Source: an uncultured Bacteroidales bacterium
GTDB lineage: Bacteria > Bacteroidota > Bacteroidia > Bacteroidales > F082
Length of the DNA: 19,013 nt
Reading direction: 5' to 3'
NCBI GenBank assembly: GCA_937877465.1
Contig: CALFIT010000075.1
Location: 1-19,013, forward strand
Shown: positions 6,639 through 14,543 of the stretch, in pieces
Numbering within the stretch: position 1 is the first letter of the stretch
How the letters are laid out: every line of letters starts with the position of its first letter
Position numbers and translations under genes: made by a program
The notes under the pieces: model-generated
What the model was told of the DNA's origin: nothing
Databases searched by the model: none
The model's input: only the letters and a program-made list of their open reading frames with translations

Positions 6639-7265
6639 CTACCTTATTATATATTGGAACTCGTCGAGGTTCACCACGCCCATTGCAGCGAGCCTTTGTT
6701 TGCTGCGCTCCACATCCTCATCTGTATTGAAATCGGGAATGTGAGGCACACGCACAGTGATGCGGTTTGGGTCGCCATGCCCAAGAAGCCATTGCAGGTT
6801 TTCAAGCACGATTGTGTTCGGCTTTCCCGTGTAGTCCTCGTAAATCTCCGGATTCATGTCCTTGATGTCGACGATGTAGCCATCCAAAAGCGGATCGAGG
6901 GCTTGAACGTTTTCGAAAGCCACGTTGAGGCTGGTCTCGGCCAAAAGCTGCCATTGCCCACCGCACAACGCCCTGAACGCCTTGATGAACTCCACTTGGA
7001 GCAAAGGCTCGCCGCCGCCGAAGGTGACGCCGCCATGCGTGGCAAGGAAATACAACTGGTCGATTTTCACTTCCTCAAAGAGCTGTTCGGGCGTATACGT
7101 GCGGCCTTTTTCGGAATCCCACGATTGTTTGTTGAGACAATACTTGCAACGCAAGGGACACCCATTGAACGCCACCAAGGTGGTGACGCCCTCGCCATCG
7201 GTGGTCAGGCGGTGGCGGTTGATGCCGAAAACCAAAGCGGAATCAGGCGCATTATTCGTATTCAT
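6639..7265 (-). CDS. Radical SAM protein, glycyl-radical-activase-like
   Basis: About 208 residues. It has the radical SAM cluster motif CPLRCKYC (C36, C40, C43), preceded by GINRHRLTTDGEGVTTLVAFNG as in PflA/NrdG-type activases, and the SAM-contact motif TFGGGEPLL (81-89). Further on it reads ETSLN and DIKDMNPEIYEDYTG, also activase-like. There is no inserted ferredoxin domain with extra cysteine clusters, so it is the minimal form. No glycyl-radical enzyme (pfl, nrdD or similar) is encoded in the window, so the substrate is unknown. I chose the ATG at 7265, 14 bases inside the end of the preceding barrel gene; an in-frame ATG at 7271 is equally possible, and a longer frame back to 7313 adds residues unlike the family. 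The overlap suggests translational coupling with the outer-membrane gene. Confidence 0.85.
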   Translation of the reverse strand: MNTNNAPDSALVFGINRHRLTTDGEGVTTLVAFNGCPLRCKYCLNKQSWDSEKGRTYTPEQLFEEVKIDQLYFLATHGGVTFGGGEPLLQVEFIKAFRALCGGQWQLLAETSLNVAFENVQALDPLLDGYIVDIKDMNPEIYEDYTGKPNTIVLENLQWLLGHGDPNRITVRVPHIPDFNTDEDVERSKQRLAAMGVVNLDEFQYIIR

Positions 7266-8658
7266 GGTCATTGTCCTCAGGACGCAATACGAAAACGATG
7301 CCCATCCGTACATTCATCCCGCTGGTATTCAACGGATTGAACAAGCCTATAACATTGCCCGTCGTCAGGTAGACTTGACAGGTTTTGAACAGCCGTCCAC
7401 CAATGCCCAAACCGATATTGTCGTAGCTGTGAGGCATCATCGTGTAGGTCACGCACACATCGAGTTTGTCATAGAAATAGCCATTGTAGGCTAAAGTCAG
7501 GGCGGGACGGAAACCGCTGCCGTAAAACTTGCCTTGCGCCTGAACGCTGAACCGGTTGTGGGCATCGACATCATAATTGCCGCGCAGCAAAAGATTGGTA
7601 TTCAACATGGTCGTATACTTCTCCGTCGGGCCGAACTGCACTTGGAAATACTGCTGCAAGGTGTCGAGGAACTTCTCGCGATAGGCATCGTCGGACACGA
7701 TGAGTTGCAGCTGGTCGACATCCATGCCGTCAAAAAGGAAGTCGCCGTCGTCATAAAACTGTCCCGCGTCGTTGATCCGGCTCGTCATCGCGATGGTATT
7801 GAAACGCCAATAGATGAAGCCCAAGTCGTGGACGGCGGCCACCGCACTGAAACGGTCGTTGAAACGGTATTCGGCGGCCAAGTCGACGCCAAAGCCGGGA
7901 TTGCGGAACAAATCGACCATGCTGAAATGGCCATTGCCTTTCAGCTTGCCCTCTTCGTCGACATAAACCACCTGCGGCATGGCCATACGCACGGCCACGT
8001 CTTCCTCCAAACGAAGGGCGTAGCTGTCGGGGTCGGTGTAGAGCTTGGCGTCAAAAGCGTCCGTCGCGACATTGGCGGCCCCAAACAGCACCTTGGCGCG
8101 GCCACCGATCGAAAGCCGCTCGTTGATATTCCTTTGATAGCCAACGGCCAGCTCCTGACCGAGATAGGCATTCAGATCCATGCTGACGTGGGCGGGATTG
8201 TACTCGCCGACGAAAGCCGAATTGCCGTAGGCCAACAACTTGAACAGGCCGTCGCCATATTGGGCATCGCCATCGGCCTTGACGCGATAGCCGACGGTGA
8301 GCATCCCCTTGTTCAACCGGCGATACAAGGTGAACAAATCCAAATGGGCGTTGAGTCCCAAGAAGTTGTCGGTCGACAGGCTGTTGGCCAATTTCCTCAG
8401 ATTGACGACTTCGGGTCGACCTTGGGCATCGAAATCGAAGAGGTTGTCATAGCGCAGAGTCGTGTTTTGCACATCGAGGCCGGTGTTGCCGATCACGAGC
8501 GACATCACGCTTTCGTAGGGCAGGTCGGTGGCGGGATTGGCGTCCATCTGATAGGGGTTCATCCGCATGAAATCGACAGGCGACACCTCTTGTGCCTGTA
8601 TCGCAACCGCCGCAAAAAGCAAGGCAGTGGCAAGAATGCATCTGTTTAACTTCTTCAT
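7252..8658 (-). CDS. DUF5723-like outer-membrane beta-barrel protein
   Basis: A 468-residue exported protein. The signal peptide (residues 1-22, ending AIQA before QEV) is followed by a long series of alternating hydrophobic strands with aromatic girdles and no hydrophobic helix. Stretches such as LAVGYQRNINERLSIGGRAKVLFG, FGVDLAAEYRFNDRFSAVAAVHDLGF and a C-terminal strand ending RMGIVFVLRP are typical of outer-membrane barrels. The pattern (signal, ANPA-type early motif, paired strands described by self versus background terms) resembles DUF5723 / PorP-SprF-like proteins of Bacteroidota; the family call is from memory of the pattern. The start is the ATG at 8658, two bases after the lipoprotein stop codon; a TTG at 8664 would extend it by only two residues. 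Function unknown. It is coupled to the lipoprotein upstream and the radical SAM gene downstream. Confidence 0.75.
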   Translation of the reverse strand: MKKLNRCILATALLFAAVAIQAQEVSPVDFMRMNPYQMDANPATDLPYESVMSLVIGNTGLDVQNTTLRYDNLFDFDAQGRPEVVNLRKLANSLSTDNFLGLNAHLDLFTLYRRLNKGMLTVGYRVKADGDAQYGDGLFKLLAYGNSAFVGEYNPAHVSMDLNAYLGQELAVGYQRNINERLSIGGRAKVLFGAANVATDAFDAKLYTDPDSYALRLEEDVAVRMAMPQVVYVDEEGKLKGNGHFSMVDLFRNPGFGVDLAAEYRFNDRFSAVAAVHDLGFIYWRFNTIAMTSRINDAGQFYDDGDFLFDGMDVDQLQLIVSDDAYREKFLDTLQQYFQVQFGPTEKYTTMLNTNLLLRGNYDVDAHNRFSVQAQGKFYGSGFRPALTLAYNGYFYDKLDVCVTYTMMPHSYDNIGLGIGGRLFKTCQVYLTTGNVIGLFNPLNTSGMNVRMGIVFVLRPEDNDHEYE

Positions 8659-8660
8659 TT

Positions 8661-10190
8661 TCAATTTCTTTCAATTTCAACCATGCCATCGTATTTCACT
8701 TTGGCCTTCACAAACAAGTCCAATTTCTGGTCGGCATTGAGAGCCACATTGCGGGCATCGGTGTCCACCTCATACATCATGATGATGCGGTTGGAATGCA
8801 TCACGTTTTGGACGCGCTCTTGGGTGACGTCGATGCTGACCGTCGTTGCGACTGGACGACCGTCGAAAGAAGCCGCTATCAGCCTTTCGTTAGCGGTCAA
8901 GGTGTCTGTAATCACCTCTTGTTCAGTATCGTACATAAAGAACCTACCCTTCAGGTTCAGCGGCAATGTCGAGTTGAACGTCAGTTCCAAAGTCAGTTTT
9001 TCGATGAAGTCAGGCATCTCGATGTTAGCGAGGTTCATGTTGACCGTGTCCAAATAACGGATATCGTCGACGGTGAACGCGAAGGGAATCTCCACGTCGA
9101 CGCGCACGTCGATGTTGCAGGAGTCGGCCACCGTGACCATTTCGGAGACCCCATCGGGATTCACGATGAAATTGGATGAGGCGAAAGCGTTGCTACTGAA
9201 CGCATTGACTTTTCCGTTGAGCGACTGGTCGAGCACCACGGCGAAGGTGGGCTGAGGCGGCAAGTCGGCCACCACGGGCAGAGGCTCGAAGATGGAATAA
9301 GGCGTGATGCCCTCGCCACCGACCAAGGCCGTGTCGACCACGAGGCGTGCCCCAAGCATGAAGGTGTTGCGCTCGCTGAGGCGGAGTCGCGCCCCTTCAA
9401 CCTCAAGGCTACCCGAAATGTTGTCGGGAAACAGATGGAACGTCGTGTCGACGGTGTTTCGCGACTCGTAAGGCTCCACGAAACCACGCATCTCCCGAAT
9501 GGCCAAGTCACACCCAAGGATGTCGACGTCGAAATACAACTCTGGCTCCGTGACGGGCTGCACATGGAAATAAAGGTCGTAGCTGAAGCTCAACGTGTTA
9601 GGTGTTTCGGTCAGGAATCGCATCCCGTCGAGGTCGAAACTGACCGTGCCCGCGCTGACCACGACATCCATCTCAAACGCATTGCCTTCGGCATCCATGA
9701 TGTCCGACGAGCGGATGACCGCCCGCTGCAAGATGCCCACGTTGGACTCGAACCCGAAGTTGAAATGCCCCGAGCGCATGACGGCTTCAAGCACGCTGAT
9801 GTGCTCGGCCTCGAAGACGACGCTATGGTCGAAATGCAGCATCGTGTCGAACGAAGGCACCTGAACGTCGAGGAAAGGATTCTCGAAAGTGAAGTGCTGT
9901 TCGTAACTCAAGTCCTTGAAATGCAGCAACTCATCCCCTCTCAGGGCACCGAGATGATTGTAACAAAAGCCATAAGCCATCGAGCCGTCAGCATGGCATT
10001 CAATCAGGCTGTCGATTTCGAAGCGCTGCATGAGGTCCATCATGGTCAGCGACTTGGAGGCGACGGGCAGCAGCACCTCGCCTTCGGCATTCACGCCCTG
10101 CACATGGCTCACGTCGTAATGCTCCTTCCGGCAGGCTGCAAAAAGCACGCACAGCAAGGAGAACACAATAAATAACTTGTTGAATTTCAT
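8661..10190 (-). CDS. Lipoprotein of unknown function, partner of the barrel protein
   Basis: A 509-residue protein with a lipoprotein signal: MKFNKLFIVFSLLCVLFAAC, with the acylated cysteine at C20, followed by Arg-Lys-Glu. The rest is strongly beta-rich, with many alternating hydrophobic and Asp/Glu/Asn/Thr residues and repeated strand pairs, suggesting several beta-sandwich modules. I see no enzyme motif. It begins 11 bases after hutI and ends two bases before the barrel gene, so it is probably co-transcribed with both. Lipoprotein and barrel may form one outer-membrane complex; this is inference from adjacency. I do not recognise a named family. The ATG at 10190 is supported by the perfect lipobox. 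Confidence 0.8.
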   Translation of the reverse strand: MKFNKLFIVFSLLCVLFAACRKEHYDVSHVQGVNAEGEVLLPVASKSLTMMDLMQRFEIDSLIECHADGSMAYGFCYNHLGALRGDELLHFKDLSYEQHFTFENPFLDVQVPSFDTMLHFDHSVVFEAEHISVLEAVMRSGHFNFGFESNVGILQRAVIRSSDIMDAEGNAFEMDVVVSAGTVSFDLDGMRFLTETPNTLSFSYDLYFHVQPVTEPELYFDVDILGCDLAIREMRGFVEPYESRNTVDTTFHLFPDNISGSLEVEGARLRLSERNTFMLGARLVVDTALVGGEGITPYSIFEPLPVVADLPPQPTFAVVLDQSLNGKVNAFSSNAFASSNFIVNPDGVSEMVTVADSCNIDVRVDVEIPFAFTVDDIRYLDTVNMNLANIEMPDFIEKLTLELTFNSTLPLNLKGRFFMYDTEQEVITDTLTANERLIAASFDGRPVATTVSIDVTQERVQNVMHSNRIIMMYEVDTDARNVALNADQKLDLFVKAKVKYDGMVEIERN

Positions 10191-10201
10191 AATCTTCCGT
10201 G

Positions 10202-11443
10202 TTAAACAAATTTTCCGTTCAGGATCATCTTGGCCACCTTGTTGGCACCGTAATAATACGGCATGAACTCCAACTGCGTCATCGGCTCGGTGACGATGAG
10301 GTTAGCAAGTTTGCCTTTGGTAATGCTGCCCACCTCGTCGCTCACACCCATCGCGTAGGCCGTGTTCAAAGTGGTGGCGTTCAAGGCCTCTTCGGGAGTC
10401 AGGCGATAGCGGATGCAGGCCATCGACATGATCAGTTGCATGTTGCCCGACGGCGACGTGCCCGGGTTGAAGTCGGAGGCCATGGCTACGGGAAGGCCAG
10501 AATCTATCATCTTCCGCGCTGGCGAAAGAGGTAGGTTAAGGAAGAAGGCGCAGCCCGGCAGGACGGTCGGCATGGTCTCGGTATCTTTGAGGCATTCAAT
10601 CTCTTCGTCGCCGATTTGCTCCAAATGGTCGACGGAGATGGCACCGTATTTCACGCCCACCTGCACACCACCCGAAATGGCCATTTCGTTGGCGTGGATC
10701 TTAGGTCGCATTCCGTATTTGATGCCTGCCATGAGGATACGCTCGGTGTCCTCGACGGTGAAGAAACCTTGGTCACAGAACACATCGATGAAGTCGGCAA
10801 GGTCCTCGGAAGCTACCAACGGAATCATTTCGTTGATGACCAAATCCACATAGTCCTCCTGATGGCCGCGATATTCCATCGGGATGCCGTGCGCACCGAG
10901 GAAGTTCGACTTGATGAGCAAAGGCGAGTTTTCCTTGAGCCGGCGGATGACGCGCAACAGCTTCAGCTCGCTATCGGTGGTCAAGCCGTAGCCGCTCTTG
11001 ATTTCGATGGCACCCGTACCCATGCGCATCACCTCTTCGAGGCGTTGCCAGGCCATGTCGTAGAGTTCGTCCTCGGAGGCCGCCGCCGTCGCCTTGGCCG
11101 AGTTGAGGATGCCCCCTCCCCGCTTGGCGATCTCCTCGTAGCTGAGGCCTCGGATCTTATCGACAAACTCCATCTCGCGCGAGTTGGCATAGACCAAATG
11201 CGTGTGCGAGTCGCAGAAGGTCGGCATGACGACGCGGCCTTGGGCATCGAAAACGCGATGGTTTTCAGCGAGATATTTCCTACAAGCTTCCGAATCCATC
11301 GAGCCGTAGTCGGCGATTTTCCTACCTTTTATTAATAAGAAGGCGTTCTTTATCCTTCCCGTTTCGGCCATTTCGGAGCCACGCTTCAGCAGTCGGCCCT
11401 GTTCCTCGATGCCGACGAGTTCATTGATATTGACGATGAGCAT
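10202..11443 (-). CDS. hutI: Imidazolonepropionase
   Basis: A 413-residue amidohydrolase that opens 4-imidazolone-5-propionate to N-formimino-L-glutamate, the third step of histidine degradation. Metal and catalytic residues are visible: H80 and H82 (FCDSHTHLVYA), H185 (FLGAHGIP), H250 (KIHANE), and D324 (ASDFNPGTSPSGNM), the last being a strong family signature. Length equals the usual 410-420. The start is the ATG at 11443 (MLIVNINELVGIEE); a longer in-frame extension to 11614 runs through the promoter region and antisense to the thioredoxin gene and is rejected. It is cytoplasmic. Its product is the substrate of the FtcD encoded at 3837-5537. No hutH or hutU is present in the window. It is the first gene of a probable unit with the lipoprotein, barrel and radical SAM genes. 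Confidence 0.95.
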   Translation of the reverse strand: MLIVNINELVGIEEQGRLLKRGSEMAETGRIKNAFLLIKGRKIADYGSMDSEACRKYLAENHRVFDAQGRVVMPTFCDSHTHLVYANSREMEFVDKIRGLSYEEIAKRGGGILNSAKATAAASEDELYDMAWQRLEEVMRMGTGAIEIKSGYGLTTDSELKLLRVIRRLKENSPLLIKSNFLGAHGIPMEYRGHQEDYVDLVINEMIPLVASEDLADFIDVFCDQGFFTVEDTERILMAGIKYGMRPKIHANEMAISGGVQVGVKYGAISVDHLEQIGDEEIECLKDTETMPTVLPGCAFFLNLPLSPARKMIDSGLPVAMASDFNPGTSPSGNMQLIMSMACIRYRLTPEEALNATTLNTAYAMGVSDEVGSITKGKLANLIVTEPMTQLEFMPYYYGANKVAKMILNGKFV

Positions 11444-11464
11444 ACCCTTTTGTGAATTTTGCGG

Positions 11465-11472
11465 CAAAGGTA
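11465..11472 (-). promoter_or_regulatory. hutI: -7 element of hutI
   Basis: TACCTTTG followed by C on the minus strand, 21 bases before the hutI ATG. It matches TAnnTTTG; no clear -33 TTTG at the right spacing. Confidence 0.45.
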
Positions 11473-11503
11473 AAGAAAAAACGCGCATTTGCATGATTTT
11501 TGC

Positions 11504-11511
11504 TATTTTTG
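11504..11511 (+). promoter_or_regulatory. -7 element of the thioredoxin gene
   Basis: TATTTTTG on the plus strand, 21 bases before the ATG at 11533. It is divergent from the hutI element, with the two -7 boxes about 31 bases apart, so the promoters overlap. Confidence 0.5.
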
Positions 11512-11532
11512 TAGCCCAAAATCCGAATCGAA

Positions 11533-11970
11533 ATGAAGAAAAAACTATTGGTAGCCATACTGATGCTCGCGATGGGCACGACGGCATTCGCGCAAGAAAC
11601 CAAAGAAGAATCAAAGGTCATTCACTTGACTTACAAGGAGTTCTTGAAAAAGGTTTGGAACTTCGAGAACAACCCGAACACCTTCATCTACAAAGGCAGT
11701 GTGCCCGCCATCGTCGACTTCTATGCCGACTGGTGCGGTCCGTGCCGCCGCGTGGCCCCCATCATGGAGAAGATGGCCGAGGAATACGACGGACGGCTGC
11801 TCGTCTACAAGATCAACGTGGACCAGGAAAAGGAACTCGCCGCCGCATTCCAAGTGCGCAGCATCCCGATGGTGCTTTTCATCCCCTTGGAGGGGCAGCC
11901 GATGATGCAGGTCGGAGCCATGCCTGAAGAAGGCTACCGGCAAATCGTGGAAGAACAGCTGCTCAAATGA
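11533..11970 (+). CDS. Periplasmic thioredoxin-like protein
   Basis: A 145-residue protein with a signal peptide (MKKKLLVAILMLAMGTTAFA, cleaved before Q21) and a thioredoxin domain from about residue 30. The redox motif WCGPC (67-71) sits in the standard context VDFYADWCGPCRRVAP, and the cis-proline is P112 (RSIPMVLF). The generic WCGPC motif and the export signal point to a periplasmic disulfide reductase or oxidase, but the partner cannot be told from sequence. Its stop overlaps the WbqC start by four bases (ATGA), so the two are translated together. The start is fixed by the signal peptide. Confidence 0.9.
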   Translation: MKKKLLVAILMLAMGTTAFAQETKEESKVIHLTYKEFLKKVWNFENNPNTFIYKGSVPAIVDFYADWCGPCRRVAPIMEKMAEEYDGRLLVYKINVDQEKELAAAFQVRSIPMVLFIPLEGQPMMQVGAMPEEGYRQIVEEQLLK

Positions 11971-12569
11971 CACTCTTCACCACAGCTTATTTCCCAAGCA
12001 TCAGCTACATGGCTCGTTTTCTCGCCGAGGACGAGCCTTTTGTTGAAGTGTGGGAGACCTACCACAAGCAGACCTACCGCAACCGCTGTCGCGTGATGAC
12101 GGCCAACGGCGTGGAGAGCCTGAGTGTGCCCGTAGTGAAGGTCAACGGCAACCACACCATGACCAAGGACGTGCTCGTCAGCCCCAACGCGCCGTGGCAA
12201 CACATCCACAGCCGCTGCTTGGAGTCGGCCTACAAGGCCTCGCCTTATTTCGACCATTATTACGACTATCTGCGACCCGTTTTCGAGAACCGTTTCGAGC
12301 GGCTCATCGACGTGAACGACGCGGCTTTGCAGGCGGTGCTGAAGATGCTGAAAGTGAAGAAGGAAATCGTGCACACGACGGATTACGTGCGCGAAGCGGA
12401 GAACGACTTGCGCGAGGCTTTCAGCCTGAAACGGCAAGCAGACTCGGCTTTGTTTCCAGCTTATTATCAGGTATTTAGTACGAAGTTCCCCTTTGCGGCG
12501 GATTTGAGCGTGTTGGACTTGGTGTTCAACGAGGGACCGGAGGCTGTGGAATATCTGAAGAAACTCTAG
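11967..12569 (+). CDS. WbqC family protein
   Basis: A 200-residue soluble protein with the WbqC pattern: an N-terminal AYFPSISYMARF, then ETYHKQTYRNRCRVMTANGVESLSVPV, and later SPYFDHYYDYLRPVFE. Members are found in polysaccharide or glycan biosynthesis loci in some bacteria and elsewhere alone; the reaction is not well defined. It has no signal peptide or membrane segment, so it acts in the cytoplasm even though its coupled upstream partner is exported. It is the last gene of the pair; the hipBA promoter follows about 45 bases later. No sugar-biosynthesis genes are nearby to support a specific role. Confidence 0.85.
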   Translation: MTLFTTAYFPSISYMARFLAEDEPFVEVWETYHKQTYRNRCRVMTANGVESLSVPVVKVNGNHTMTKDVLVSPNAPWQHIHSRCLESAYKASPYFDHYYDYLRPVFENRFERLIDVNDAALQAVLKMLKVKKEIVHTTDYVREAENDLREAFSLKRQADSALFPAYYQVFSTKFPFAADLSVLDLVFNEGPEAVEYLKKL

Positions 12570-12612
12570 TCAGTGTCCCTTCGTACATTCAAATTTGCTT
12601 TTTTTCAGTTTT

Positions 12613-12645
12613 TTTGTTGCATTTGAAAAAATAAATGTATCTTTG
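12613..12645 (+). promoter_or_regulatory. Promoter of the hipB-hipA pair
   Basis: TTTG (12613-12616), 21-base spacer, TATCTTTG (12638-12645) followed by C. It matches the Bacteroidota promoter consensus and lies about 70 bases before the hipB ATG, leaving room for the repeats at 12648 and 12689. Confidence 0.65.
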
Positions 12646-12647
12646 CA

Positions 12648-12705
12648 GCATAATTCAACATATATGAAGATTTAATATTGTTTTTACGGCTTAATTCAAC
12701 ACATA
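12648..12705 (+). promoter_or_regulatory. Two direct repeats, candidate HipB operator
   Basis: GCATAATTCAACATATA (12648-12664) and GCTTAATTCAACACATA (12689-12705) agree at 15 of 17 bases and are offset by 41 bases, about four helical turns, so a repressor would bind on the same face. The first begins just after the -7 element. HipB-type antitoxins repress their own operon; assigning these repeats to HipB is inference. Confidence 0.5.
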
Positions 12706-12717
12706 AGTTAATTTATA

Positions 12718-13026
12718 ATGGAAGATTATTCAGAGTATTCAGCGACCGAATTGGTGAGGCTTTTAGGCTCGCGTTTCAAGGATTATCGGCTGAGAGCCAA
12801 CATGACGCAGAAAGAAGTGGCTGAGATGTCGGGCCTGTCGATGATGACCATCCATCGGTTCGAAAACGGCACGGTCAAGAACATCTCGCTCAGCACTTTT
12901 CTCCTGCTATTGAAAGCGGTTGGGAGCATCAACGACCTGAACGAGCTGATGCCCGAACAACCTGAATCTCCCTATTTGTATGACGAAAACCAGAAAAAAG
13001 CACAGCGTGTGCGGCATAAAAAATGA
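12718..13026 (+). CDS. HipB-like antitoxin, HTH XRE family
   Basis: A 102-residue DNA-binding protein. A helix-turn-helix covers about residues 15-70: LGSRFKDYRLRANMTQKEVAEMSGLSMMTIHRFENG, with the recognition helix around 40-49. A basic C-terminal tail (KKAQRVRHKK) follows. It overlaps the downstream kinase gene by four bases (ATGA), the usual order and coupling of hipB-hipA. Expected role: it binds the kinase and represses the operon, probably through the repeats just upstream. The HTH start MEDYSEYSATELVRLL is 13 bases after the second repeat. A lone XRE regulator would be the alternative, but the adjacent HipA kinase makes antitoxin the best call. Confidence 0.88.
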   Translation: MEDYSEYSATELVRLLGSRFKDYRLRANMTQKEVAEMSGLSMMTIHRFENGTVKNISLSTFLLLLKAVGSINDLNELMPEQPESPYLYDENQKKAQRVRHKK

Positions 13027-14543
13027 AAGAAGTCTTGAAAATATTCCTTTGGGGCATGGAAATCGGCCGCTTGGCATGGCACGAAGGACGGCACCTGTCC
13101 TATTTCAACTACAATCCAGAGTTTCTTCGCGGAAATCTCGACATTGCACCATTGGCGGCATCCATCCATCATCCCCTAAGCACTCGCGCCATTTTTGGTG
13201 AGATGGAGCGTATATACCAAAAACTACCCTCCTTCATCGCCGACTCGCTTCCCGACGCTTGGGGCAACCAACTCTTTGACCAATGGCGCAAAGAGAACCA
13301 CCTCTCCGAAAGGAGCGTGACACCGTTGGAAAAATTGGCGTTCATCGGCAAAAGAGGCATGGGAGCATTGGAGTTTGTGCCAGAGATAGAACGAGGCGCA
13401 ATGACTGACAAGGTCGACATCAAAGTCTTGGCTGCCTTGGCTGAAAGAATTGCCATCGAACGCGAAAAAGTGAAGATTCTCCCCGACGAGTCGCTCACCC
13501 TGCAATCATTGATTTCAGTCGGGACATCGGCAGGAGGCCGTCAGCCCAAAGGGATTATCGCCATCCATAAAGAGACGGGGGAGATTCGCTCAGGACAGAC
13601 CGATGTCGACCCCGACTATGATTACTGTCTGTTGAAATTTGGCGACAAAGAGCGTTCATCTGCCGAGTTGGAGCAAACCTATTACGAAATGGCCTTGGCA
13701 GCAGGCATCAACATAATGGAGTCGCGCTTGCTCGAAGTGGAAGGCACAAAGCATTTCCTGACCAAGCGGTTCGACCGGAACGAGACGGGAAAGCTCCATA
13801 CCCAAACCCTTGCGGCGATGGACCCGGAAGCCGACAGCTACGAAAAACTGCTAACCGTATGCAGGAAGCTGCATCTGCCTGAAGTGGATTGCCAAGAAGT
13901 GTTCCGTAGGCTCGTGTTCAACATCCTGGCCAACAACACCGACGACCACCACAAGAACTTCACATTCATCATGAACCAGCAAGGATTGTGGAGGCTCTCA
14001 CCCGCATACGACCTGACCTATATTTTCGACACGGGGGGCTATCTGCCCAACAAGGAACATTGCCTGATGATTGGCGGCAAGATTCGCGACATCAGCCACG
14101 AGGACATTATTTCCTTCGCCAACGAAAACGGCATTCGCACACCAGAGTCCATCATTCGCAAGGTGGCATCTGCCGTGGCTTCTTTCAGGACATTGGCGCA
14201 GGACAACGGTGTTCGAGACGAATGGATAGGACGCATAGAAAGCTGCTTGTCCGAACACCTTTCGGCATGGGGATTCGCTGCCAATCCAAAGGCATTCTCG
14301 TTTTCGACCTCATCAGGACACAACATTGAGGACGCCCACATTGAAGCCGCTTACAAAGGCAATTTCCATCTGCATGCCACCATTGACGGCAAGACCTACA
14401 AATACATTCTCCGCATGGGCACTCAAGACCATAACGAGATAACCGAAACGGGCTTGTCGAACCTAACCGAAGAAATGATGAAGGAATTGGTGAGTCGCTA
14501 TTTACTTCCAAAAGCCATCACTTCTCCGGATAGGCAATCCTAA
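13023..14543 (+). CDS. HipA family serine/threonine kinase toxin, with C-terminal extension
   Basis: A 506-residue HipA-type kinase. The N-terminal HipA_N/couple domain occupies about 1-120 (KEVLKIFLWGMEIGRLAW, LPSFIADSLPDAWGNQL). The Gly-rich ATP loop is GTSAGGRQPKG (167-177), with S169 a candidate for the self-phosphorylated serine. The catalytic loop NNTDDHHKN gives D307 and N312, and SPAYDLTY gives the metal aspartate D330. The canonical kinase core ends near residue 425; about 75 more residues (IEAAYKGNFHLHATIDGKTYKYILR onward) form an extra small domain I cannot name. E. coli HipA phosphorylates glutamyl-tRNA synthetase and causes dormancy; the target here is unknown. All key residues are intact, so it is probably active. 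Its last 26 bases overlap the 3' end of pgpH on the opposite strand. Confidence 0.9.
   Translation: MKEVLKIFLWGMEIGRLAWHEGRHLSYFNYNPEFLRGNLDIAPLAASIHHPLSTRAIFGEMERIYQKLPSFIADSLPDAWGNQLFDQWRKENHLSERSVTPLEKLAFIGKRGMGALEFVPEIERGAMTDKVDIKVLAALAERIAIEREKVKILPDESLTLQSLISVGTSAGGRQPKGIIAIHKETGEIRSGQTDVDPDYDYCLLKFGDKERSSAELEQTYYEMALAAGINIMESRLLEVEGTKHFLTKRFDRNETGKLHTQTLAAMDPEADSYEKLLTVCRKLHLPEVDCQEVFRRLVFNILANNTDDHHKNFTFIMNQQGLWRLSPAYDLTYIFDTGGYLPNKEHCLMIGGKIRDISHEDIISFANENGIRTPESIIRKVASAVASFRTLAQDNGVRDEWIGRIESCLSEHLSAWGFAANPKAFSFSTSSGHNIEDAHIEAAYKGNFHLHATIDGKTYKYILRMGTQDHNEITETGLSNLTEEMMKELVSRYLLPKAITSPDRQS

Noticed and set aside
11444..11614. N-terminal extension of hutI
   Set aside because: The extra 57 residues cover both divergent promoters and the thioredoxin start; HutI family length and start fit the ATG at 11443.
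12569..14543. hipBA region as a mobile element
   Set aside because: No transposase, integrase, flanking direct repeats or inverted repeats were seen around it; horizontal gain is possible but unsupported here.
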